DNA of 39,628 nt, taken from contig CAVVIO010000006.1 in assembly GCA_963748095.1 (NCBI GenBank), positions 1 to 39,628 of the forward strand, in the 5' to 3' direction. The position numbers and the translations under genes are program-made. The stretch is from CAVVIO01 sp963748095. Its GTDB lineage: Bacteria; Bacteroidota; Bacteroidia; Bacteroidales; UBA10428. The notes beneath the pieces are model-generated. The model was not told the origin of the DNA, did not search any database, and worked only from the letters and a program-made list of their open reading frames with translations. Shown one piece after another: positions 26,521-35,602 of this stretch (its first letter is position 1; each line of letters starts with the position of its first letter).

Positions 26521-26570
26521 CTATAAGTTAAGGCAAATACCTGAAGTAAATTAAGGTTAATTAAGGTTAA
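26521..26570. promoter_or_regulatory. tandem TTAAGGTTAA repeats, putative response-regulator operator (kinase side)
   Basis: Two identical 10-mers TTAAGGTTAA stand head to tail at 26551-26570, preceded in 10-bp register by CTGAAGTAAA and, further up, CTATAAGTTA. They lie 73-92 nt before the kinase ATG. OmpR-type regulators commonly bind direct repeats with about one helical turn spacing, and this locus encodes such a regulator, so autoregulation is likely. The rest of the 26295-26642 gap holds no gene. Confidence 0.6.
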
Positions 26571-26642
26571 TAAATTGATCCGGTATCCGTAAGTTATATA
26601 TTTTTACATCGTTATTACGACTGTATTTCTGTAATCCATAGA

Positions 26643-28224
26643 ATGATAAAAAGTAAAAAAATACGCAGAATCAAGTATCTGATGATATTCAGCCAGTTAT
26701 TGATTGCCTCATTTTTGGTTTATTGGCTTGCAGAAAGATATAATGGTGAGAGAACGCAGTTGCGTAAGGAATTACTTCGGGAATTTGAATCGTCGGAACA
26801 GGTGATGCTAGATACAATGATCCGTGTAAAAATGTTAAATGAATTTGATCGGATAAATACCAAAAACAGCCTCAGTGAAGATGAATTGGACCGGTTTTTT
26901 ACTAAAGATACCAACAATAAAAAAGTAATCGACTGGATAAATGCCGGAAACAGTCATTCTACCGTCATGATTGCAAAAGGTTCCGGCCTTAAAGGAAAAG
27001 CCACAGCCAATTCATTTAATAACGATTCTATTAAACTAAACCTGAATTTTAAAATTAATCCTTCCAATTCAGATTCTACTTTCAGAAAGGATTCAGGATT
27101 ATTCGGCAACAGAAAATTTATCACTCTGACAAAGAAAGATTCAACTTCTGAAAAGCTATTGATTGAAGGAGTAAAGGTATTTTTAAATATCGTGAACGAT
27201 ACCCTGAAAGGAAATAATTATACTACCACTTTTTTTTCCACTGGCCTGGATACAACTATCCTGAAAAAACAGTTTGACAAAAAGCTTTCACCTCATAATC
27301 TTAAATCCGTATGGATTACCCGTTCCGATTCGATCGATTCGGCAAATGCAAAAATTTATTTTAAAAGTACTATGCTGAACGGTAAGCTTGGTGTAGCTGT
27401 TGAAAACTATACTTTTTATCTGTTAAAGAAACTAACGCCCAATATATTATTCAGTCTCTTGCTACTATTGACTACAGGAGCTGCCTTTATTATCTCTTAT
27501 ATAAATTTGAAAAAACAAATGCAGCTGAACAGCATGCGCGATGAATTTGTCTCTAATATCACCCACGAGCTCAAAACACCGGTTGCAACTGTAAAAGTTG
27601 CACTGGAGGCATTGAGTAAATTCAATACAAATGACAATCCTGTCAGTGCATCAGGATACATAAATATGGCTACGCAGGAACTCGACCGGCTGGATATTCT
27701 TGTTCAGAAAGTTCTGAATGCTTCCATACTGGAAAATAATTCCAGCATTATGAATTTTGAGACCATCGATCTGGAGGATACTCTTAAGAAAGTACTCAAA
27801 ACTATGCAGGTAAGATTTGATAATGAAAACGCCTCAATAACATTAGAAATAACCGGAACAGAATTCAAAATCAACGCTGACAGGATACATATTCAGGGAG
27901 TAATCATCAATTTACTTGACAACAGCCTGAAATACACAGACGGCAAACCGGTAATTCAAATTAACCTGTATTCATCAGCCAACAAAGTAGAGCTAAGCGT
28001 TTCGGATAACGGACCGGGAGTACCGGAAGAATATCTGCCTAAAATTTTTGAAAAATTCTTCAGGGTACCGGCCGATAACAGGCACAATGTGAAAGGGTTA
28101 CGGACTGGGACTGAATTATGCGTTGATGGTAATGAAGCAGCATGGCGGTTCCATTACAGTAATAAACAATGAAATAAAGGGCTGTACATTCACATTAACG
28201 TTTCCGAAAATAAAGGAAGGATGA
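26643..28224 (+). CDS. sensor histidine kinase, frameshift in the G2 box
   Basis: Membrane sensor of a two-component system. TM1 is at residues 12-30 (YLMIFSQLLIASFLVYWLA), then a periplasmic sensor region of about 230 aa, then TM2 (LFSLLLLLTTGAAFIISYI). The HisKA domain has the phospho-acceptor His at about residue 307 in SNITHELKTPVATVKVALEA. The N box is INLLDNSLKYTDGKP and the G1 box SVSDNGPGVPEEYLPKIFEK. One extra T at 28098-28099 then breaks the frame. Removing it gives GYGLGLNYALMVMKQHGGSI and a normal end, with the stop at 28222-28224 overlapping the regulator's ATG (ATGA). As written, the protein ends at 28172 with a scrambled tail and no intact G2 box. Confidence 0.88.
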
Positions 28225-28910
28225 AAAAGATACTGTACGTTGAAGACGAACCGTTTCTGGGTAAGATAGTCCACGAAACCTTGATGAAACAGGGATTTGA
28301 TGTGAACCTGATTACCAACGGAGCAAAGGTAATGCAACACCTGAGTACCTTTATCCCCGACATCTGTGTACTTGATATTATGTTGCCCAATGTGGACGGT
28401 TATACATTGTGTAAACAGATACGACAAAAATTTCCGGTCCTGCCGGTTATTTTCCTCACAGCCAAAACCGAGACAGCCGACCTTGTAAAAGGATTCGAAT
28501 CAGGAGGTACCGATTACATGCGTAAGCCCTTTAGTATGGAAGAACTGATCGTGCGGATCAATAACCAGTTCAACCTGATGAATACAAATAAAAAGCCCAC
28601 AACAAACGTATCGGAAAAAGAACTGGGAAAATACCGGTATTATCCCAATCGCTACGAGTTAGCTACCCCTTCAAAAACTATTCGCCTTTCACAACGGGAG
28701 CAGGAAGTACTGAACCTGCTGATTGCACCGGTAAATAAACCGGTAGACCGGAAGGAAATACTCCTTACCGTTTGGGGCGATGATACCTTCTTCAACTCAC
28801 GCACTCTGGACGTGTACATTCGCAAACTCCGCGAATACTTTACAGAGGACCCTGCCATTGAAATAGTGACACTAAAAGGGAAAGGTTATCTGTTCCTGGT
28901 AAGAAACTAG
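28221..28910 (+). CDS. OmpR-family response regulator
   Basis: 229 aa. The receiver domain has the acidic pair in YVEDEP, phospho-acceptor Asp52 in VLDIMLPNVDGY and the conserved Lys in MRKPFSMEEL. The C-terminal winged helix follows (IRLSQREQEVLNLLIAPVNK, REILLTVWGDD-like segment, RTLDVYIRKLREYF, IVTLKGKGYLF). It overlaps the kinase gene by 4 nt (ATGA), so the pair is translationally coupled. It probably activates the GLPGLI/outer-membrane operon and its own operon through the phased repeats in the shared intergenic region. Confidence 0.93.
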   Translation: MKKILYVEDEPFLGKIVHETLMKQGFDVNLITNGAKVMQHLSTFIPDICVLDIMLPNVDGYTLCKQIRQKFPVLPVIFLTAKTETADLVKGFESGGTDYMRKPFSMEELIVRINNQFNLMNTNKKPTTNVSEKELGKYRYYPNRYELATPSKTIRLSQREQEVLNLLIAPVNKPVDRKEILLTVWGDDTFFNSRTLDVYIRKLREYFTEDPAIEIVTLKGKGYLFLVRN

Positions 28911-28957
28911 GACAAATTAACTTATCGCAAGCAACTTATCAAGTCCATTTCAGACAC

Positions 28958-29090
28958 AAATTTGCTTTATAGGAAATTATCCGTTATTTTTATTTCCCAA
29001 ACAGGTAGTTGGAAGTTGTGGAAAGTAAGCCAAACGATATATAGGGCTATTAAACTTTAAAAAACTTACGCTATAAAGGGCATAAAAATT
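28958..29090 (+). repeat. interspersed intergenic element, copy E
   Basis: Starts AAATTTGCTTTATAGGAAAT, then TATTTTTATTTCCCAAACAG, a TTGGAAGTTGTGGAAAGTAA block and the 3' box ACTTACGCTATAAAGGGCAT followed by AAAAATT. It ends 60 nt before the transglutaminase-like start. It lies about 14 kb from copy D, so the family is not confined to one cluster. TTATTTT can pair with GAAAGTAA using one wobble pair. Confidence 0.65.
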
Positions 29091-29150
29091 GATATTTTTT
29101 TTGGATATGCTTAACATGCATTTGTTTTAAACCACTTAGTAAGATTTAAA

Positions 29151-31056
29151 TTGAAAAAATTAACTCTCATATTACTTTTATTTCTTACGATATCCCCATT
29201 ATTTTCTCAGGATAAATTATCACAATTCACATATTCGATAGTCGACACATCCAAAAATCAGACAAAACAGGCAAAAGATATTTATAACTGGATAACAAAG
29301 AATATTGCTTATGACACTAAACAGTTAAAAAAAGGCCAGAAAAATTATACTCCGTATCAAACCTTTAAAAGAAAAAAAGCTATTTGTTACGGATACGCTA
29401 ATCTGTTTAATCAGATGTGTAACATTTTACATATCGAATCTTATATTATTTATGGATACAGCAAAGGATATAGTTATGTAAAAGGAGAAAATTTTCTAAA
29501 ATCCAATCATGCCTGGAATATCATCCATGCGGATTCAAACTGGATAATTATTGACGCCACCTGGGGAAGTGGTTCTCTACGTTATGATTATAATCTGAAA
29601 AGTAAGATTAAAGAATTCTTTGGAAAAGATACCGGTATTAAAAGTAAAGTAGATTTTATTCAAAGTCCTTCGGATAAATATTTTGCTATATCTCCGAATG
29701 ATGCATGCAAAACCCATTTCCCTATTGACTCCAAATGGCAACTAAAAAATTATCCTGTAACCTATAAATCTTTTACTACCGATTCATTCGACCAATCAAA
29801 ATTTCTGAATTATGAACATGAAATTTCGTTTGTACGTTACAAGGATCAATCTTATCAAATTTTCACAGATGCCTTAAACAGCACAAAATATAATCCTTAT
29901 AACAAATTTGATATTGCATATCAATATTATTACCAGGCAAGTCAGTTAAATGTCGGAAAAAAAACAGTTTTGGATACAATACTTTTAAAATCCTTAAATC
30001 AGTCACAAAATTATTATGATTCATCTCTGGTGTACCTGAAGGATTTTAGAGCGATCAGTCGAAATTTTTACACGGACAAGAAGCAAAACCGAAAATATAC
30101 TTACAGGATTGCAAACAATGCATTAAAATCCGTTAGAAAAATACCAACAACATTCAATGATAAGTATGGCCAGGCAAACAGGAAAATATTAAAAGATGAA
30201 TCGATATTGGAAAAAGCAAGATTAAATGTATTAAGTTCTGATTTCAAAATTCCCAAAAGTATTCAGTACACATTTGATACAGTCAACACTGTTGATTCTG
30301 CTCTTTTCAGGGAATATATTTCAAAAATAAATATCGATTCTCTTAAAGTAAACAACAATTTTTTTCAGTTGACTGATATACTTCAGCAAATTAAAACGGA
30401 TTTAAAATCCGGTCAGGGTCATAATGATTCCATAGTCAGTATACTTTCAGAGATCAGTTATATTATTTCGTACATTGATAATTCTGTTGATAATATGGAT
30501 GAATATGAAGTTTTCAATTCCTGTAAAAAACTAGATAGTACACTTACAGTTTATAATGCTGTGTATGCGGATAAAAAGAGTCTGAAAAATAAATTAATAC
30601 AGGGTTTTAACACTTTTGATAACAAGTATCAAAATGCCGAACGTTCTCTTATTTCCATAAGTGATACTTATGAAAAATTAGCAAAACTTACGGGTGATAA
30701 TAAAATATATTCAGGAATGGCAGATAGCATAAATAATTCACTTCTTAAACTTTATAGTTTGAAAATAAAGGCAATTTCATATCATAAAAAAACATAACGA
30801 TAGTTGGAAAGACTTACTGAGTAATCAAAATGAAATATTGTCTGTTTACGGTTCAAATGAATTAATAAATATTAGTAATAAATTGACTGATTTTTATGAT
30901 TACGTATCGACCAAAAATGAAAAGTCATATTTAAATAATATGAAATCATATGATTCCATTAAATCAGCAACAAAAAAGAATCTGACAACTATAAAGGAAA
31001 CCATTGGAAAGATAGATAAGATAACATCCCTTTCAAGCACCAAAAATAAAAAATAA
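29151..31056 (+). CDS. exported transglutaminase-like protein, frameshift in an A7 run
   Basis: Starts with TTG at 29151 and a signal peptide (LTLILLLFLTISPLFSQ). The transglutaminase-like core is at residues 35-150: DIYNWITKNIAYDTKQ, the catalytic Cys in KRKKAICYGYANLFNQMC, His in SNHAWNIIHADSNW and Asp in IIIDATWGSG. This resembles the kyphoscoliosis-type peptidase family. The remaining 400 residues are helical and polar with no known domain. The first frame ends at 30797; removing one A from the A7 run at 30786-30792 joins it to an open frame through SWKDLLSNQNEILSVYGSNE to 31056, so the intended protein is about 634 aa. Repeat copy E lies upstream. The target of crosslinking or proteolysis is unknown. 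Confidence 0.75.
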
Positions 31057-31201
31057 CTGAATTAATTATTTCTACCCCATGTTCGGCGTAGCCCACCTGC
31101 ATGAGATGAACCGGTTTATCTGAAATTACCCGCAAAACAACAACCAATCCACCCCATAATTGTTATATTTGCTTAACCAATCTAACCCGCTGAATTCACT
31201 T

Positions 31202-32284
31202 ATGATGCCAACTGAAATCCCTACTATCCGTCTTCAAAATCAACATATTACATCATCCCGGTTTAAAACCTCAAAAGAACTTGTACACTGGATGGGGGCC
31301 ATGCAAGCACAGGATTACAATATGGTAAAATGGGCCGTGGGTATTCGCCTGCCCGGTTCCACAGATAAATCAATCGAGTCAGCTTTCGATAAAGGTGAGA
31401 TTATACGCACCCATTTAATGCGACCCACCTGGCACCTGGTTGCTGCGGAGGATATTTACTGGATGCTGGAACTTACCGCACCGCAGATCTTATCTTCGTC
31501 ACGGTCGCGGCATAAGGAACTGGAACTGACAAATGGCGTTATTAAAAAAAGTAATACACTAATTGAAAAAGCGCTTACCAAAGAAGAAAATCTTACCCGG
31601 GAAGAACTGGTTGCCGAATTCAAAAAGGCAAAGATTTCCACCGGTGATAACCGTGCAGCACATCTGTTGATGCTGGCAGAACTTACAGGACTTATCTGCA
31701 GCGGTGCCACAAAAGGAAATAAACAGACTTATGCGCTTCTGGCAAAAAGAGTTCCTGAAAAGAAATCACTGACAAGGAAAGAAGCGCTTACACTGTTGGC
31801 TAAGAAATATTTCTTCAGTCATGCTCCTGCCACTTTAAAGGATTTTGTATGGTGGTCGGGACTGCCGGTTGCCGATGCGAAGTATGGACTTGAATCGAAT
31901 AAATCACTACTTGTTTCAGAAACAATTGATGATGAAACATACTGGCTTCCTGTTAACTTTTCCATACCTGAATCCATAAAAGAATCCGTCCATTTATTGC
32001 CTGCGTATGATGAATTCATTATCAGCTACAAAAACAGGGATGCTGTACTTGATGGAACAGATCATAAAAAAGCCGTTTCCAACAACGGTATATTCCGACC
32101 TGTAATTTTAATCAACGGAAAGGTTTCCGGAATATGGAAACGAACCATTAAAAAAGATACTGTAATTTTAGAAACAGAAATTTTCCGGTCGCATAATAAA
32201 AAGGAAATAGGTATGATTGAGAAAGTTTCCGGGGAATATGGAAGCTTCCTGGGAAAAAAATCGGAATTCAAACAGGATAAATAA
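31202..32284 (+). CDS. winged-helix protein, AlkZ-like putative DNA glycosylase
   Basis: 360 aa from ATG 31202 (an upstream TTG at 31160 is less likely because the family begins near TIRLQNQHIT). The winged-helix DNA-binding family (HTH_42/AlkZ-like) is recognisable from RTHLMRPTWHLVAAEDIYWM, LTREELVAEF, LKDFVWWSGLPVADAK, LLPAYDEFIISYKNRDAVLD and the ending RPVILINGKVSGIWKR. MGAMQAQDYNMVKWA carries the Q-x-Q pair that is catalytic in AlkZ, which unhooks DNA interstrand crosslinks. Activity is inferred from that motif only. It stands alone, followed by REP-like hairpins. Confidence 0.85.
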   Translation: MMPTEIPTIRLQNQHITSSRFKTSKELVHWMGAMQAQDYNMVKWAVGIRLPGSTDKSIESAFDKGEIIRTHLMRPTWHLVAAEDIYWMLELTAPQILSSSRSRHKELELTNGVIKKSNTLIEKALTKEENLTREELVAEFKKAKISTGDNRAAHLLMLAELTGLICSGATKGNKQTYALLAKRVPEKKSLTRKEALTLLAKKYFFSHAPATLKDFVWWSGLPVADAKYGLESNKSLLVSETIDDETYWLPVNFSIPESIKESVHLLPAYDEFIISYKNRDAVLDGTDHKKAVSNNGIFRPVILINGKVSGIWKRTIKKDTVILETEIFRSHNKKEIGMIEKVSGEYGSFLGKKSEFKQDK

Positions 32285-32305
32285 ACAATCATTATCGTTA
32301 TTAGT

Positions 32306-32406
32306 GACGGGTTAAAAACCCGTCCACCTAGGTCATCGGGTTTCCAACCCGATGGTTTAAGCTTGCCTTTCCAGGGCTAAACCCAAGGAGCGGGTTAATG
32401 ACCCGC
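32306..32406. repeat. array of three REP-like hairpins
   Basis: Three short palindromes share a CGGGTT-loop-AACCCG or ACCCG plan: 32306-32324 (GACGGGTT/AACCCGTC), 32334-32354 (CATCGGGTT/AACCCGATG) and 32390-32406 (GCGGGTTAATGACCCGC). They differ in loop and flanks. The array lies between two plus-strand units in a 273-nt gap and could terminate or insulate transcription. Confidence 0.75.
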
Positions 32407-32557
32407 CTAACATCTTAAAAACTTTCTTCACTGATCAACAACTATTGACCAGCATCCTGTTTTTGTTTATCTTGGATGCAGCAACATCCACAAATTAAAG
32501 TAACCAACAAAGTAACCGGACCAGACATGAGTTTATTAATAAATAAAAAATCACTCT

Positions 32558-32820
32558 ATGAAGCATACCCTCCCTCCACCCCCTTGTTCCTGTGAAACCT
32601 GTGTAAGTTATTGCCAGAGTCCCGGATGGTGGACTGTTGAAGAAGCCAGACTTGCAAACGATGCCGGTTTTGCCACCACGACCGGAAAGGGCTGGGAAAA
32701 AAATGTCACCAGGATATTGAGAAAGTATGGAAAACAGCCGATGCAAAAAGACTGCTAGTGAGATGGGGAAATATTACCGGATTCTGGCAACGGCAAGGAT
32801 TGGTGTTGATTGAAAAATGA
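32558..32820 (+). pseudogene. cysteine-cluster protein gene with an internal deletion
   Basis: The N-terminal half reads CSCETCVSYCQSPGWWTVEE followed by ARLANDAGFA in the frame starting at ATG 32558. A second frame, open from 32662 to TGA 32818, reads CRFCHHDRKGLGKKCHQDIE and continues through RLLVRWGNITGFWQRQGLVL to IEK. I recognise both as the two ends of one longer cysteine-rich (putative metal- or Fe-S-binding) Bacteroidota protein whose middle is missing here. The shared string TGCCGGTTTTGCC (32662-32674) reads as DAGFA in one frame and CRFC in the other, so it is the likely deletion junction. The 66-aa open frame is therefore a chimera and not a small gene. Confidence 0.65.
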
Positions 32821-32976
32821 CAGAATTATAGTTTATTAAAGTATATGATTTACCGAAATTTCAGGCTTAAGAAAATTTTTTCTTTTTACCTGCTTGCTAA
32901 AAAATTCCTGTGCCTTGTTTTATGTTTACAAAAAACTATTATCCACTACAGACTGTTTATAAGCTAACTTAATCAA

Positions 32977-35139
32977 ATGAAGAAAATAGCTTTTATCATA
33001 GTAGTATTTTTATCACAGGCAGTAGTCGCACAAAACACATTCAAAGTGATTATCAGGGATAGCGATACAAAAGACGCCTTAATAGGTGCAACAGCTGTAA
33101 TAAAAGGCACGACCAAAGGTGCAAGCACAGATGAAAACGGATTGCTGGAAATTAAAAATATCCCAAATGGAAAACAGGAAATCGAATTTAACTATATCGG
33201 ATACAGAGAAAGAACAGACACGTTTAAATTTCCTTTAACCAATACTAAACCGGTTATTGTATATCTTTCCGAAAGTCATGAAGAATTACAGGAGGTAGTT
33301 GTCTCCACTACACGAAGCAGCCGGAGTATGGAAAACATTCCCACCAGGGTAGAAGTCATCGCTTCTGATGAACTGCGCGAGGAAGGAACCATAAAACCCG
33401 GTCAGATTACAAAATTATTGCGGGAAAGTACCGGCATTTCAACACAACAGACTTCAGCAGTAAGCGGGATCTCGGGCTTCCGGATTCAAGGCCTGAACAG
33501 CCGGTATACCCAGTTATTAAAAGACGGGATGCCTTTGTACCAGGGATTTTCAGGAGGGTTGAGTATTATGCAGATTGCACCGCTCGATCTGAAACAGGTT
33601 GAAATAATAAAAGGAAGTGCTTCCACGCTTTATGGTGGAGGGGCTATTGCCGGACTTATTAACCTTATCAGCAAAAAACCAGAAGACAAAAAAGAAATGA
33701 ATTTTCTGTTGAATGGAACGTCTGCAGAAGGTTTTGACGGTAGCATGTTTTATTCACAGAAATTTAAAAAAACCGGGACTACACTTTTTGGTTCCTACAA
33801 TTACAATGCTCCTTACGATCCGGCCAATACCGGACTGACAGCCATACCAAAAACCAACAGGTTCACCTTTAATCCGAAACTGTTTCTTTATCTTAGTGCG
33901 AAAACCTCTGCCTGGCTGGGACTGAATATCACTTATGAAGACCGTTATGGTGGTGATATGAAAGTAATTGAAGGAAAAGCTGACAGTATTCACCGGTACT
34001 TCGAACATAACATTACGAATCGTCTATCTACTCAATTTTCCTTTACGCACCGGATTGATTCTGCCGGCACTTTCCATATTAAAAACTCGGTAGGCTACTT
34101 TGATAGAAATCTATCCCAACCCGGCATAAGTTTTCATGGCAAACAAGTCTCTTCCTTCAGCGAATTCAATTATGTATATTCCAAAAATAAAATGGAATGG
34201 ATAACCGGGTTGAATCTTTGGACAGATAATTTTCATTCAGCTGACAGTTCCGGCATTAATTATAACCTTACTACAACCGGAATCTTCATGCAAAATACTT
34301 ATTCTGCTACGAAATGGTTCTCACTGGAATCAGGTTTACGGGTGGATCATAATTCTCCATCTTCAAATGGCAGTTGGAAAGGAAATTTTATTTTACCAAG
34401 AATAAACGCTCTTTTTAAGATCAGTCAGTATTTTACCAGCCGCATCGGCGGGGGATTCGGATACAAGATGCCTTCCCCATTCAACACCGAAGCCGAGACC
34501 AATGGTTACCGGAATATTCAACCATTCTCTATTAAAAACTTAAAAGCAGAAAAAAGTTACGGCGGAAACTTGGATATATCTTATGCCACCAATACCGATG
34601 ATTATTATTTCAGTATTGATGAGCTTTTTTTCTATACTTACCTGAACAAACCATTGATCTTACAAGGTAATAATTTTGTAAATGCTCCCGGCTATACAGA
34701 TACCAAAGGTGCAGAAACAAATTTAAATTTCAATCTGGAAGGTTTATCTTTTTTCCTTGGTTATACATTTACTGACACCCGGAATTATTTCAACGCACAG
34801 GACTTGTGGCAGCCTTTAACAGCCAAACACAGGTTGATTGCAGATATCATGTATGAAAAAGAAAACAATTTCAGAGCAGGATTTGAGACATATTTTGTAA
34901 GTAAACAACTGCTCTCAGATAGCACTACCGGAAAGGGTTATGTAACATTCGATCTGCTTTTTGAAAAAGAATGGAAACATGTTGATTTTTTTGTAAATGC
35001 GGATAATATCACCGATCAGCGGCAAACCCGATGGGGAACTATTTATACAGGAACTATTACAAATCCCCGTTTTAAAGACATTTATGCACCTCTTGACGGA
35101 AATGTAATAAATGCAGGTGTCAAAATAAATTTTCAATAA
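32977..35139 (+). CDS. TonB-dependent outer-membrane receptor
   Basis: 720 aa. Signal peptide KIAFIIVVFLSQAVVAQ, a carboxypeptidase-regulatory-like domain (DALIGATAVIKGTTKGASTD ... FNYIGYRER) at about 25-105, a plug domain (VEVIASDELREEGTIKPGQI ... GISGFRIQGLNSRYTQLLKD ... VEIIKGSASTLYGGGAIAGL) at about 115-235, then a 22-strand-type barrel ending DGNVINAGVKINFQ. The plug resembles receptors for small chelates such as siderophores or cobalamin more than SusC, and no SusD follows. A TfoX-type and an AraC-type gene come next on the same strand. The ligand cannot be read from the sequence. Confidence 0.9.
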   Translation: MKKIAFIIVVFLSQAVVAQNTFKVIIRDSDTKDALIGATAVIKGTTKGASTDENGLLEIKNIPNGKQEIEFNYIGYRERTDTFKFPLTNTKPVIVYLSESHEELQEVVVSTTRSSRSMENIPTRVEVIASDELREEGTIKPGQITKLLRESTGISTQQTSAVSGISGFRIQGLNSRYTQLLKDGMPLYQGFSGGLSIMQIAPLDLKQVEIIKGSASTLYGGGAIAGLINLISKKPEDKKEMNFLLNGTSAEGFDGSMFYSQKFKKTGTTLFGSYNYNAPYDPANTGLTAIPKTNRFTFNPKLFLYLSAKTSAWLGLNITYEDRYGGDMKVIEGKADSIHRYFEHNITNRLSTQFSFTHRIDSAGTFHIKNSVGYFDRNLSQPGISFHGKQVSSFSEFNYVYSKNKMEWITGLNLWTDNFHSADSSGINYNLTTTGIFMQNTYSATKWFSLESGLRVDHNSPSSNGSWKGNFILPRINALFKISQYFTSRIGGGFGYKMPSPFNTEAETNGYRNIQPFSIKNLKAEKSYGGNLDISYATNTDDYYFSIDELFFYTYLNKPLILQGNNFVNAPGYTDTKGAETNLNFNLEGLSFFLGYTFTDTRNYFNAQDLWQPLTAKHRLIADIMYEKENNFRAGFETYFVSKQLLSDSTTGKGYVTFDLLFEKEWKHVDFFVNADNITDQRQTRWGTIYTGTITNPRFKDIYAPLDGNVINAGVKINFQ

Positions 35140-35300
35140 TCCTTTCTGATATTAAAATATATCATTTTACTGAAATCATTTACAAACAAGTATACCTGTA
35201 ATTAATTTGATTAAGCAGGAATAAAAAATTGCATTTGATTGATATCCGGCTTTTAATTATCTTGTTCCCTGATAAAAAATTATTAAGCTATTCTTTTAAA

Positions 35301-35567
35301 ATGATGAAAAACCTCACCACCCTTCCAAATATAGGAAAAGTCCTTGCCGGGAAATTAAATCAGGCAGGTATAACCACTGAAGAACAACTTATGGAAACCG
35401 GAAGTGAAAATGCCATTATAAAAATAGCTTCACTGGAAGACGCAGATGTGTGTATTGACATGTTGTATGCGCTTGAAGGTGCGATACAGGGGATTCGATG
35501 GCACGGATTGAGCCGGGAAAGAAAACAGGAACTGAAAGATTTTTACCGGAGCATGTTTAAGCAATGA
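35301..35567 (+). CDS. TfoX/Sxy C-terminal-domain protein
   Basis: 88 aa from ATG 35301 (the open frame extends upstream to 35229, but the family starts at LTTLPNIGKVLAGKLNQAGI). The helix-hairpin-helix-like LPNIGKVLAGKLNQAGITTE and the C-terminal YALEGAIQGIRWHGLSRERK match the TfoX C-terminal domain found as a stand-alone protein in many bacteria. In full-length TfoX this domain accompanies an N-terminal domain linked to competence regulation. The role of the single-domain form is not established. Confidence 0.88.
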   Translation: MMKNLTTLPNIGKVLAGKLNQAGITTEEQLMETGSENAIIKIASLEDADVCIDMLYALEGAIQGIRWHGLSRERKQELKDFYRSMFKQ

Positions 35568-35602
35568 GTATCTGATAAGTCTTTGTTAACACTTGGAATC
35601 AA

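Noticed and set aside
7792..29090. Repeat elements as integron attC sites with gene cassettes between them
   Set aside because: No integrase gene is in the window, I could not find consistent RYYYAAC and GTRRRY core sites in the copies, and several intervals contain opposite-strand genes of normal size. Kept only as a remote alternative.
30838..31056. A separate 72-aa gene after the transglutaminase-like gene
   Set aside because: Its frame continues upstream without a start codon (SWKDLLSNQNE...) and joins the preceding gene after removal of one A in an A7 run.
32306..32406. Possible CRISPR array
   Set aside because: The three palindromes have unequal spacing, differing flanks and no constant repeat with spacers, and there are no cas genes.
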